From: Streptomyces sp. CB09001
GTDB lineage: Bacteria > Actinomycetota > Actinomycetes > Streptomycetales > Streptomycetaceae
Length of the DNA stretch: 64,000 nucleotides
NCBI RefSeq assembly: GCF_003369795.1
Contig: NZ_CP026730.1
Span: 2,356,001-2,420,000 of the forward strand
Direction of reading: 5' to 3'
The position numbers and the translations under genes were made by a program. Shown in pieces: positions 47,779 to 55,908 of the stretch (the first letter of the stretch is position 1; each line of letters starts with the position of its first letter). Below the pieces are notes generated by a model. That model made no database searches, was not told the origin of the DNA, and saw only the letters and a list, made by a program, of their open reading frames with translations.

Positions 47779-49200
47779 ATGGCGTCGTCAACGGTGACCT
47801 CCGCCCAGCCCGAACGGCCCCCGCGGCCGAACCTCGCCTTCAGGCGGTTGCGCGGCAAGCGCTCCCCGGCGGAGTTCGCGGCGGCGGTCCGCCGGGCCGC
47901 GCGCGAGATCGGCGAGCGGGTCAGCTGTGACGCGCGCTACGTCGGCCGGGTCGAGGCGGGCGAGATCCGCTGCCCCAACTACGCGTACGAGCGGGTGTTC
48001 CTGCACATGTTCCCCGGCCGCACGCTCACCGACCTGGGGTTCGCGCCCCGCTCGTCGGTACGCGGCCGGCAGGGGCGCACCCCGGGTGAGTCGCGAGGGG
48101 CGGGTGAGCCGTATGAGACGCATGACACGCAAGAAGTCCGAGACACGCAAGACCTGTACGAAACGCACGACAACAACGAGGAGAGCGACGTGCTGCGTCG
48201 CGCATTCATGACGAGCGGTGCCACGGTGGCCGCCGCCTCGCTCGGCCCCCTGGGGCTCGCCCTCGACGCCGCGGCGGCCGGGCGCCCCGCGCGCCGGGCC
48301 GGGACGGGCGAGGCCGGCGCCCTCGAAGAAGCCGTACGCCGGATCCGGCTGCTCGACGACCGGCACGGCGCGGACGGTCTCTACCGGCGCGCGGCGGCCC
48401 CGCTGCGCACCGCGTACGCGCTCCTGGACGCCGGCGCGTCCCGGCAGGCGACCGCGGACCGGCTCTACACGGGCGCCGGTGAACTGGCGATCTCCGTGGG
48501 CTGGCTGGCGCACGACTCGGGGCGCTTCGACGACGCGCGCTCCCACTACGCCGAGGCCCTCGCCACCGCCCGGATGAACGGCGACGCGGGCCTGGAGGCG
48601 CACGCCTTCTGCAACATGGCGTTCCTGGCCCGTGACGCGGGCCGCCCGCGCGAGGCGGTACGGGCGGCCCAGGCCGCGCAGCGCGCCGCCCGCCCGCTGG
48701 GCTCGGCCCGGCTGATGTCCCTGCTGGCGCTGCGCGAGGCGGGCGGCTGGGCGGGGCTCGCGGACCGCGTCGGCTGCGAGCAGGCGCTGGTCCGCGCGCA
48801 GACCTTCTTCGAACGGGGCCCCTCGGACACCGACCCCGAGTGGATGAGCTTCTACGGCGAGGCCGAGCTTGAGGGGCTCGAGGCGCAGTGCTGGTCCACC
48901 CTGGGCGACTGGCCGCGGGCGGCCCGGCACGCGCGGCGGGCGGCGGATCTCCAGGACCCGCACTTCACCCGGAACCTCGCGCTGTACTCGGCGGAGCTGG
49001 CGGACGACCTGGCCCGCGGCGGCCGCCCCGACGAGGCGGCGGGGGCGGGCTCGCGGGTCCTCGACCTGCTGGGCGAGGTCCAGTCCTCCCGCATCCACAC
49101 GATGCTGGCGGGCACGGCCCGGGTCCTCCTCCCCCACCGCCGCGCCTCGGGAGTCTCCACCTTCCTGGACCGCCACGCAGCCCTGCCAAGACCGGCATAA
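47779..49200 (+). CDS. NsdA-like TPR regulator
   Basis: 473-residue protein. N-terminal helical region (NLAFRRLRGKRSPAEFAAAV, RYVGRVEAGEIRCPNYAYERVF) looks like a divergent XRE-type HTH. A low-complexity acidic linker rich in ETHDTQ/RDTQD follows (about 110-140), then RRAFMTSGATVAAASLGPLG, a Tat-signal-like stretch inside the protein, and a C-terminal TPR-like helical array (about 200-470). The layout matches Streptomyces NsdA-type proteins, which negatively affect sporulation and antibiotics; this is a relative, not certainly NsdA. ATG 47779 has GAGAGG 8 nt upstream. Confidence 0.75.
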   Translation: MASSTVTSAQPERPPRPNLAFRRLRGKRSPAEFAAAVRRAAREIGERVSCDARYVGRVEAGEIRCPNYAYERVFLHMFPGRTLTDLGFAPRSSVRGRQGRTPGESRGAGEPYETHDTQEVRDTQDLYETHDNNEESDVLRRAFMTSGATVAAASLGPLGLALDAAAAGRPARRAGTGEAGALEEAVRRIRLLDDRHGADGLYRRAAAPLRTAYALLDAGASRQATADRLYTGAGELAISVGWLAHDSGRFDDARSHYAEALATARMNGDAGLEAHAFCNMAFLARDAGRPREAVRAAQAAQRAARPLGSARLMSLLALREAGGWAGLADRVGCEQALVRAQTFFERGPSDTDPEWMSFYGEAELEGLEAQCWSTLGDWPRAARHARRAADLQDPHFTRNLALYSAELADDLARGGRPDEAAGAGSRVLDLLGEVQSSRIHTMLAGTARVLLPHRRASGVSTFLDRHAALPRPA

Positions 49201-49467
49201 CGCCAACCCCAACCACAGCAGCCGCGCCGTCACCCTCGCCGCCGCTGCGGGCAGCCTGCCGCCGCCGCGGGCAATCGTGCCTCCCCCAGTGCCTGAACGG
49301 CCCGGGAGGCATCCCCGGGCCGTTCAGGCACGGGTGGGCGGTGGGGCCCCGCTCGAGCGAAGCCGAGAGTGGGGAAGGCACCCCGCAACGCCGGGTCGCG
49401 CCCCCTCCCCTCCCCCAGCCCCGACGCCGGGCGCCGCGAAACCGGCACGGGGACCGGCACCGGCCCG
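49201..49467. other. 267-bp convergent gap with strong hairpin
   Basis: Apart from the hairpin at 49289-49331 the stretch is GC-rich with no ORF of convincing codon bias; nothing else recognised. Confidence 0.5.
49289..49331. terminator. bidirectional terminator
   Basis: Perfect 18-bp stem GTGCCTGAACGGCCCGGG / CCCGGGCCGTTCAGGCAC with a 7-nt loop between convergent genes. Confidence 0.92.
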
Positions 49468-50064
49468 TCAGCCGACCAGGTGCCCCGAGTCGTTCCAGCT
49501 CTCCACCGCCGGCTCCCCGTACGCCCAGCCCAGCACCGACAGCGACGTCGGGTTCAGCCGTATCCGCGCGCCGAAGGACACCGGCAGCCCCAGCCACCGC
49601 GCCCCGATCGCCCGCAGGATGTGCCCGTGGGCGAAGACGAGCACGTCCCGCTCCGCCTCCCGCGCCCACGCCACCACCTCGTCCGCGCGCGTGGTGACGT
49701 CCGTGGCGCTCTCCCCCTCCGGGACCCCGTCCCGCCAGATCAGCCAGCCGGGCCGCACGGCCTGGATCTGCTCCGGCGTCATGCCCTCGTACGCCCCGTA
49801 GTCCCACTCCATCAGCGTGTCCCACGCGCGTGCGCGCTCCCCGAAACCGGCCAGCTCGCAGGTCTCGCTCGCGCGCACCAGCGGACTGGTCCGCACCTGC
49901 ACGCCGTCCAGTCCGTCCCACGGCGCCCGGTGCAGCCGCTCGCCGAGCAGCTTCGCGCCGCGCCGGCCCTCCTCCAGGAGCGGCACGTCGGTCCTGCCGG
50001 TGTGTCTGCCGGACAGCGACCACTCCGTCTGTCCGTGCCGGGCCAGCAGAATGCGCGGTGCCAT
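49468..50064 (-). CDS. histidine phosphatase (phosphoglycerate mutase-like)
   Basis: 198-residue cytoplasmic histidine phosphatase. Phospho-His motif [12 protein letters not shown] at the N-terminus, second catalytic region [18 protein letters not shown] (Arg), acid Glu in [15 protein letters not shown] and second His in [19 protein letters not shown]. Length fits the branch that includes acid phosphatases and alpha-ribazole phosphatase; the substrate is unknown. ATG 50064. Confidence 0.9.
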   Translation of the reverse strand: MAPRILLARHGQTEWSLSGRHTGRTDVPLLEEGRRGAKLLGERLHRAPWDGLDGVQVRTSPLVRASETCELAGFGERARAWDTLMEWDYGAYEGMTPEQIQAVRPGWLIWRDGVPEGESATDVTTRADEVVAWAREAERDVLVFAHGHILRAIGARWLGLPVSFGARIRLNPTSLSVLGWAYGEPAVESWNDSGHLVG

Positions 50065-50233
50065 GGAGAGGCCTTTCCGGGAGAAATGTCTGAGGGGACC
50101 CCTCCATCATCCCGTACCGTCCGTGCGGGCAACCCGAGGGGCGATGCTCGCGTCTATCCGGTCCGAGGGCGCTTGGCGGAGCGGTCGCGGTGAGGCCGTA
50201 GAGTGGCTCGCCCGTGTCCGTCCAGGCGCACGA

Positions 50234-51268
50234 GTGAGCGAGAAGCAGGAAGAGACGAGAAGGGGGAGGGCGATCGGATTGCCGCACACCGAGACACCGG
50301 GCACCGAGGCGGCCCCGCACCCTCGGCTGCGCTGGTGGACCGAGCTGCCGCTCATCGTCCTCGTGTACGCCTGCTACAGCGCGGGACGCCTGCTGGTACG
50401 GGGTGACGTCTCCGACGCCGTCGACCACGGCCTGGCCCTCCTGGACATCGAGAAGGCGCTCCACCTCAACGCGGAGCACCCCCTCAACCGCCTCTTCACG
50501 CGCGAGCCCTGGATCGGCGTACCGGCGGACTTCTGGTACGCCTCGCTGCACTACGTGGTCACCCCGGCGGTCCTGGTCTGGCTCTTCCGCTCCCGCGCGG
50601 TGCGCTACCGGGCCGCCCGTACCTGGCTGATGACGTCGACGTTCATCGGCCTCATCGGCTTCACGCTGCTGCCGACCTGCCCGCCCCGGCTGCTGGACGC
50701 CGGTCACGGATTCGTCGACACGATGGCCCAGTACAGCTCGTACGGCTGGTGGGGCGGGGCGGCGAGCGCGCCGCGCGGCATGGGCGGGATGACCAACCAG
50801 TACGCGGCGATGCCGAGCCTGCACGTGGGCTGGGCGCTGTGGTGCGGCGTGATGCTGTGGCGCCACGGCGGCACGCGCACGGCGAAGGTGGCCGCCGTCG
50901 TGTACCCCGTGGGCACCACGATCGTGGTGATGGGCACCGCGAACCACTACTTCCTCGACGCGGTCGCCGGTGCGGCCGTGATGGGCGCGGGACTGCTGCT
51001 GACGCCGTTCGTGCAGCGCGCCGCGGCACGGATGCGGACCCGTCTCCCGGCCCGCTTCGCCCCGGCCGCGGCCGGCTCCGCGAGCGCCGCCGGGCCCGCC
51101 TCCGCCGCCGCCCGGGACGACGCGGGTTCCGTGATTGTCAGTGGCGGATGCCAGACTTCCGCGGGTGAGCGATTTCCACGGCAGCGCGAGCAGCGGTTCG
51201 AAGCCGGAGCCGAGCCGGACCCCGCCCCCTCGGACGCGGGGGACGAGACTCCGGCACCGGCTCGCTGA
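50234..51268 (+). CDS. PAP2-family membrane phosphatase/phosphotransferase
   Basis: 344-residue polytopic membrane protein with about six TM helices (about 35-260). PAP2 catalytic motifs: MPSLHVGWALW (C2) and TANHYFLDAVAGAAV (C3, His/Asp), as in the inositol-phosphotransferase-like (PAP2_3) branch. C-terminal 80 residues are an Ala/Pro tail. Probably dephosphorylates or transfers a phospholipid headgroup or polyprenyl phosphate. Start uncertain: GTG 50234 used; TTG 50280 (with GGGAGG upstream) is possible. Its 3' end overlaps the next gene by 104 nt if GTG 51165 is right for that gene. Confidence 0.8.
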   Translation: MSEKQEETRRGRAIGLPHTETPGTEAAPHPRLRWWTELPLIVLVYACYSAGRLLVRGDVSDAVDHGLALLDIEKALHLNAEHPLNRLFTREPWIGVPADFWYASLHYVVTPAVLVWLFRSRAVRYRAARTWLMTSTFIGLIGFTLLPTCPPRLLDAGHGFVDTMAQYSSYGWWGGAASAPRGMGGMTNQYAAMPSLHVGWALWCGVMLWRHGGTRTAKVAAVVYPVGTTIVVMGTANHYFLDAVAGAAVMGAGLLLTPFVQRAAARMRTRLPARFAPAAAGSASAAGPASAAARDDAGSVIVSGGCQTSAGERFPRQREQRFEAGAEPDPAPSDAGDETPAPAR

Positions 51269-52457
51269 GCTGCGCGGTCCCGACGTACCCGCCAAGGCGC
51301 TGGACGCCCGGGCCCTGGCCGCCCTCGCCGCCAACCCGGGGTGCCGTCGGCGCGCGATCCTCGACGGCGCGGGCGTGGACAAGGCGTCCCTGGCGAGTGC
51401 GCTGGGTTCGCCGTCGGTCTTCGGGCAGTCCCAGTTCGCCTTCACGCGGGGCAACGCCTTCGAGGCGAGGGTGAAGGCGGACGGCGGCGCCGAGTTGCTG
51501 CGGCTCGTGCACGAGAGGCTGGACCGGGGTGCCGAGCCCCCCGCCGAGGCTCCGGTGCGGGTGCCCGACCTGTCCGCGACCGGCCCGGAGGGGCGTGCGG
51601 CGCGGACGTCGCTGGCGCTGCGCGAGGCCACCGGCGCGCCCGGCGCGTGGACTCTGCTCGACCATCCGATGCTCGCCCTGGAGGTCGCCGGTTCACCGGC
51701 CTTCCTGGAGCCGGACGCCGTGGTGGTGCATCCGGACGGCAGTTGGACGGTCGTCGAGATCAAGTCCTTCCCCATGCTGGACGGCTCCGCCGACCCGGCG
51801 AAGGTCGGCGCCGCCGCACGGCAGGCCGCGGTGTACGTGCTGGCCCTGGAGCGGGTCGCCGCCCGCCTCGACCCGGCCCCGCGCGTGCGCCACCGCGTCC
51901 TGCTCGTCTGCCCCAGGGACTTCTCCAACCTGCCCACCGCGTCCGCCGTCGACGTGCGCAAGCAGCGTGCCGTCACCGACCGCCAGCTGGCCCGGCTGAC
52001 CCGCATCGAGGAGATCGCCGACGCGCTCCCGGAGGGCGTCTGCTTCTCCCCCGAGCTGCCGGCCGAGGAGCTGACGGCCGCGGTCGAGGCGGTCCCGGCG
52101 GCGTACGCGCCCGAGTGCCTGTCCGCGTGCGAGCTGGCCTTCCACTGTCGCGCCCGGTCCCGCGAGGCCGGTGCGGTCACCTGCCTCGGCCGGCCGGTGC
52201 GGGCCGAGCTGGGCGGTCTTTCCACGGTCGAGGACGTGCTGGCCGCGGCCCGCGGGGAGGCCGGCGACCCGGACGACCCGGCGGTTGCCGCGCTGCGCAG
52301 GGCGGCCCGCCTCCGCGCGGAGGCGCTCGCGACGGCCGGCGCGGGGACGGGTGTGGGGACGGGTGGGGCAACGGCTGACGGCAGCGGCAGCGGCAGCGGC
52401 AGCGGCATGGGCCTCGGCATGGGCCTCGGCATCGGCGAGGTGTCCGCGTGTCGCTGA
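51165..52457 (+). CDS. RecB/Cas4-like PD-(D/E)XK nuclease with Fe-S-type cysteines
   Basis: 430-residue nuclease. Core motifs in order: GNAFE (about 96-100), Asp184 in LEPDAVVVHPDG, WTVVEIKS (Glu198-x-Lys200) and RQAAVYVLAL (QxxxY, 220-224), the RecB-family signature. Cysteines at about 60 (NPGCRRR) and at 318, 322 and 328 (CLSACELAFHC) match the one-plus-three pattern that holds a 4Fe-4S cluster in AddB, Dna2 and Cas4; another Cys is at 340. The C-terminus has SG and MGLG repeats. GTG 51165 is the best start. Overlaps the next gene by 10 nt. Likely works with the SF1 helicase two genes on. Confidence 0.82.
   Translation: MSDFHGSASSGSKPEPSRTPPPRTRGTRLRHRLAELRGPDVPAKALDARALAALAANPGCRRRAILDGAGVDKASLASALGSPSVFGQSQFAFTRGNAFEARVKADGGAELLRLVHERLDRGAEPPAEAPVRVPDLSATGPEGRAARTSLALREATGAPGAWTLLDHPMLALEVAGSPAFLEPDAVVVHPDGSWTVVEIKSFPMLDGSADPAKVGAAARQAAVYVLALERVAARLDPAPRVRHRVLLVCPRDFSNLPTASAVDVRKQRAVTDRQLARLTRIEEIADALPEGVCFSPELPAEELTAAVEAVPAAYAPECLSACELAFHCRARSREAGAVTCLGRPVRAELGGLSTVEDVLAAARGEAGDPDDPAVAALRRAARLRAEALATAGAGTGVGTGGATADGSGSGSGSGMGLGMGLGIGEVSACR
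52380..52427 (+). repeat. tandem GGCAGC and GGCATGGGCCTC repeats
   Basis: Four copies of GGCAGC (52380-52403) and two of GGCATGGGCCTC (52404-52427) encode (SG)n and (MGLG)n at the nuclease C-terminus, a slippage-prone tail. Confidence 0.85.
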
Positions 52458-54121
52458 TCACCACCCTCGCCCGGCTGGAGGCCGTGCGCACCGGCCGGGC
52501 CCAGCCCGCCGCCACCGTCCGGCACCGGCACCTGTCCGACCGTCCGCTCGTGTTCATCCCACTGATCACCGCCGGTGAGGCCGGGGCCCCGCTCGGCGCG
52601 CTGGTCGGCACCGACCGGGACGCGCCGCACCTGCTGGTCGTGCCGCAGCCCCGCGACCGCGACCTGCGCTTCGCGTTCCTGGCCGAGCTGGCCGGCATCG
52701 TGCTGCCCCACGTCGAGGCGTACGCGGAGAGCGTCGAGGCCGCCGAGCGCACCGAGACCGACCCGGAGACGGGCAAGCGGGTCAAGGTCGAGGTCGACCT
52801 GTGCGCGGACGCCGCCCAGCTGGTCGTGCCGAGCCGCGCGGGCGTCGACTTCGTACGGCTGCTCGGCCGGTCCATGCGCTTTCGGCGTACGGCGGAACAG
52901 GACCCGGAGACCCCGCACCCCGCGCCGCCGCGGGTGCCGCTGCTGGGCCGGTGGCTGACCCACTACGGCGAGCGGGCCCGCGTGCCCGGCTCCTCCCTCC
53001 TCCTCGCGATGACCGACCTGCTGGGCCGGCACTGGGCGACCGGGCAGTCCACGCTGGAGGACCAGCATCTGGGGGCCCTGCTCGCGTGGATCGCGCCGGA
53101 CGGTGCGGAGGGCGCGGAGGGCGCGACCGGTGCGGAGGCCGCCCGCCGCGCCGAGCTGGCCCGCGACGCCGACGGCCAGCTGCGGTGCCCGCCCGCGGGC
53201 CCGGCGACCGACCCGGCCTTCGACAACAAGCTCCTCGCCCCCGCCATCGAGCGCTACGACCGCGCCCGCACGGCGCTGGCCGCCGCCGAGGACGGCCTGG
53301 AGGCCGACGACCGGCTCGGTGCCCTCACCGCCGCCGAGCGGGAGATCCGCACCCTGGTCGAGAGCCGTACCCGGCCCACCTGGGACGCGGTGTGGCGGGG
53401 CCTGGACCTGCTGCGGGAGCTGCCCGAGGGGGCGCACGCCGAGGAGCGCTGGACCCGCGACCGCTGGTCGTTCACCTCCCACCGCGACCGGATCCTGGCC
53501 GGCGAGCCCCCGCAGCCGCGCCGCGACGACGCCGTGACGGCGGCGAACAAGCTGGCCACGCGCGAGCGCGAGCAGGCCCGTCTGGAGGCGCAGGAGGCGC
53601 TGGACGATCCGCTGGTGATGGCGGGGCGGCGGCTGTCCGGGGAGGCGTTCGCGGGCGAGGTCGTGGACGTGGTGATGGCGTACAGCGAGAGCAAGCGGCC
53701 CAGTCCGCGCCCGCTGGTCACGGTCCGCACGGACGACCGCCCGTACCTGGGCGAGCGGGTGAAGGTCTACCGCTCGCTGGGCGGCAAGCCCCAGACGGCC
53801 GAGTACGTCGGACCGGCGGCCCCGGCCGAAGGCCCCGCCGCCCCCGAAGGCCCCGGCGACCCCGCCGACGGGACCGGTACCGACGACGGCACGGTGGTCC
53901 TGCGGATCATGGACAAGATGGGCCGCGGCAAGGAGCCCGAGGCCGGGTCGGTGCCGGAGAAGGGCGACCTGGTCTGCTTCACGCTCTTCGAGCACGAGCA
54001 GCGGGGCGGCGCGAAGCTCCCCGACCCGGAGCAGACCCCGTGGACGCACGGCGGCCCGCCCGGTGAGACGGCCGCGGTGCCGGAGGCCGCCGACGCCCAG
54101 ACCGAGGAGGACGTGCTGTGA
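52448..54121 (+). CDS. unknown protein between nuclease and helicase
   Basis: 557-residue soluble protein with no enzymatic motif I recognise. N-third has RPLVFIPLITAGEAGAPLGA and HLLVVPQPRDRDLRFAFLAE; the middle is helical and charged (RARTALAAAEDGLEADDRLG, REREQARLEAQEALDDPL); an Ala/Gly/Pro linker at about 455-475 precedes a short C-terminal domain (VVLRIMDKMGRGKEPEAG, GDLVCFTLFEHEQR). GTG 52448 lies inside the nuclease end and the stop overlaps the helicase start (GTGA), so it is made with both and is likely a scaffold or DNA-binding partner of a three-part complex (inference). Confidence 0.8.
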   Translation: MSLITTLARLEAVRTGRAQPAATVRHRHLSDRPLVFIPLITAGEAGAPLGALVGTDRDAPHLLVVPQPRDRDLRFAFLAELAGIVLPHVEAYAESVEAAERTETDPETGKRVKVEVDLCADAAQLVVPSRAGVDFVRLLGRSMRFRRTAEQDPETPHPAPPRVPLLGRWLTHYGERARVPGSSLLLAMTDLLGRHWATGQSTLEDQHLGALLAWIAPDGAEGAEGATGAEAARRAELARDADGQLRCPPAGPATDPAFDNKLLAPAIERYDRARTALAAAEDGLEADDRLGALTAAEREIRTLVESRTRPTWDAVWRGLDLLRELPEGAHAEERWTRDRWSFTSHRDRILAGEPPQPRRDDAVTAANKLATREREQARLEAQEALDDPLVMAGRRLSGEAFAGEVVDVVMAYSESKRPSPRPLVTVRTDDRPYLGERVKVYRSLGGKPQTAEYVGPAAPAEGPAAPEGPGDPADGTGTDDGTVVLRIMDKMGRGKEPEAGSVPEKGDLVCFTLFEHEQRGGAKLPDPEQTPWTHGGPPGETAAVPEAADAQTEEDVL

Positions 54122-55479
54122 CCGCCGAGGCCCTCTCCACGTCTGCCCCCGCGTCCTTCGACCCGGGCGCGGAGGCCGCCCGCGCCACCGCGGCGATCCT
54201 CCACGACACCCTGCACGGCACCGAGCGCGGCGTCGTCGTCGACTCCCCGCCCGGCGCCGGGAAGTCCACGCTGGTGGTGCGGGCGGCGCTGGAGCTGGCC
54301 GAGGCGGGCCGCTCCCTGATGGTGGTGGCGCAGACCAACGCCCAGGTGGACGACCTGGTGCTGCGCCTGGCCGAGAAGAACCCGGACCTTCCGGTGGGCC
54401 GTCTGCACAGCAGCGACGCCGACCCGTACGACAAGGCGCTCGACGCACTGGGGAACGTACGCAAGTCGGCGAAGGCCGCCGATCTCGCCGGGCAGTCCGT
54501 CGTCCTGTCCACGGCGGCGAAGTGGGCGCACGTGAAGGTGGACGAGCCGTGGCGGCACGCGATCGTCGACGAGGCGTACCAGATGCGCTCGGACTCCCTG
54601 CTCGCGGTCGCCGGACTCTTCGAGCGGGCGCTGTTCGTGGGCGACCCCGGTCAGCTGGACCCGTTCGCGACGGTGGGCAGCGAGCAGTGGGCGGGCCTGG
54701 CCTACGACCCGTCGTCCTCGGCCGTGACGACCCTCCTCGCCCACAACCCGGGTCTGCCGCAGCACCGCCTGCCGGTCTCCTGGCGGCTCCCGGCGTCGGC
54801 GGCCCGCCTGGTCTCCGACGCGTTCTACCCGTACACGCCGTTCCGCAGCGGCACGGGCCACGGCGACCGGAGCCTGGCCTTCGCGGTGCCGTCGGACGGC
54901 TCGGGTCCCGACCGGGTGATCGACGAGGCGGCCGCCTCGGGCTGGGGCCTGCTGGAGCTTCCGGCCCGGCACACCCCGCGCACCGACCCGGAGGCGGTGC
55001 GTGCGGTGGCGGCGGTGGTCCGGCGCCTCCTCGACCGCGAGGGCCGGGCGACCTCCGAGCGCTCACCCGATCCCGCTCCCCTCACCGCCGCCCGCATCGC
55101 CGTCGGCACCGCGCACCGGGACCAGGCGGCGGCGGTCCGCGCGGCGCTGGCCGACCTGGGCGTGCACGACGTGACCGTGGACACGGCCAACCGCCTCCAG
55201 GGCCGCGAGTACGACGTCACGGTCGTACTGCACCCGCTCTCCGGCCGCCCCGACGCCACCGCCTTCCACCTGGAGACCGGCCGCCTGTGCGTCCTGGCCT
55301 CCCGGCACCGGCACGCGTGCATCGTGGTCTGCCGCGAGGGCGTGGGCGACCTGCTGGACGACTACCCGTCCACGGAACCGGTCCAGCTGGGAACGCTGGT
55401 GAAGTTCCCCGACGGCTGGGAGGCCAACCACGCGGTGCTGGCCCACCTCGCCGAACACCGGGCCGCCTGGCGGCCCTGA
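54118..55479 (+). CDS. superfamily 1 DNA/RNA helicase-like ATPase
   Basis: 453-residue SF1 helicase with few insertions. Walker A DSPPGAGKSTLVVRA (about 42-56), motif Ia VAQTNAQVDDLVLRL, Walker B HAIVDEAYQM (DEAY), motif III FVGDPGQLDPF, motif IV-like SWRLPASAARLVSDAF, motif V TANRLQGREYDVTVV and motif VI ASRHRHACIVV (Arg fingers). Shape is closest to the AAA_11/AAA_12 (Dna2/Upf1) group. GTG 54118 overlaps the upstream stop. A RecB-type Fe-S nuclease and this helicase in one operon parallels AddAB or Dna2, but as separate subunits. Confidence 0.85.
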   Translation: MTAEALSTSAPASFDPGAEAARATAAILHDTLHGTERGVVVDSPPGAGKSTLVVRAALELAEAGRSLMVVAQTNAQVDDLVLRLAEKNPDLPVGRLHSSDADPYDKALDALGNVRKSAKAADLAGQSVVLSTAAKWAHVKVDEPWRHAIVDEAYQMRSDSLLAVAGLFERALFVGDPGQLDPFATVGSEQWAGLAYDPSSSAVTTLLAHNPGLPQHRLPVSWRLPASAARLVSDAFYPYTPFRSGTGHGDRSLAFAVPSDGSGPDRVIDEAAASGWGLLELPARHTPRTDPEAVRAVAAVVRRLLDREGRATSERSPDPAPLTAARIAVGTAHRDQAAAVRAALADLGVHDVTVDTANRLQGREYDVTVVLHPLSGRPDATAFHLETGRLCVLASRHRHACIVVCREGVGDLLDDYPSTEPVQLGTLVKFPDGWEANHAVLAHLAEHRAAWRP

Positions 55480-55579
55480 AGGAGGGGTACCGGCAGACCG
55501 GCGAACGCCCAGCACGACGCCCCGACCGCCGGGCGGCCCGGCGGGCCTGTGGGCGGCGCCGTCCACCGGCCGTGGCCGC

Positions 55580-55735
55580 TCAGTTGACGCTGCGCCAGAT
55601 GTGGGGCTCCGGCTCTTCCTCGTGCTCCTGCGTGTGCGGGCCGTCGAGGTCGTGTCCCTCGCCGGACTGCCGCGGATGCTCTTCCATGGGCACGCTGCTC
55701 CCCTCCGCCCCGTGCCGCGCGGCTGAATTGGTCAT
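55580..55735 (-). CDS. 51-residue acidic/His-rich small protein at end of PKS operon
   Basis: 51 residues, very polar: MTNSAARHGAEGSSVPMEEH near the start, then SGEGHDLDGPHTQEHEEEPE and HIWRSVN at the end. No hydrophobic segment. ATG 55735 has GGAAGGA 4-5 nt upstream and overlaps the preceding small ORF's stop as ATGA, so it is translationally coupled. No family recognised. It could be a metal-binding or accessory peptide; the operon position argues it is expressed with the polyketide genes. Confidence 0.6.
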   Translation of the reverse strand: MTNSAARHGAEGSSVPMEEHPRQSGEGHDLDGPHTQEHEEEPEPHIWRSVN

Positions 55736-55908
55736 GTTCCTTCCAAGCCCAGCCGCCACCGGTGAGCGCCGGGAGCGAAGATGCTCAATGCCACCAGCAG
55801 GGGGTGCTCGTCGCACTCGGTGGCCCGGGGCGGCGCGCACTGTGCTTTCGGCGGCCGCGCAGGGGCGACGCCTGCGATCTCCGTGATGTCCGTGATGTCC
55901 TGTGTCAT
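55732..55908 (-). CDS. 58-residue small protein in PKS operon
   Basis: 58 residues: Ile/Thr/Asp-rich start MTQDITDITEIAGVAPARPP, two Cys (KAQCAPPRATECDEH), a hydrophobic stretch PLLVALSIFAPGAHRW and the end RLGLEGT. ATG 55908 overlaps the hydrolase stop (ATGA) and the stop overlaps the next small ORF, so it sits in a coupled chain. It has a precursor-peptide-like size but no peptide-modifying enzyme gene is in the window. Function unknown. Confidence 0.6.
   Translation of the reverse strand: MTQDITDITEIAGVAPARPPKAQCAPPRATECDEHPLLVALSIFAPGAHRWRLGLEGT

Noticed and set aside
48965..55066. A very long open frame (over 2000 codons) on the minus strand opposite the phosphatase, nuclease and helicase genes
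   Set aside because: It crosses several well-supported genes on both strands, has Arg/Pro/Ala-rich low-complexity translation and no domain motif. It is a by-product of high GC.
55480..55579. A terminator between the convergent helicase and small ORF
   Set aside because: The stretch is GC-rich with several short overlapping complementary runs, but no single clear stem-loop stands out.
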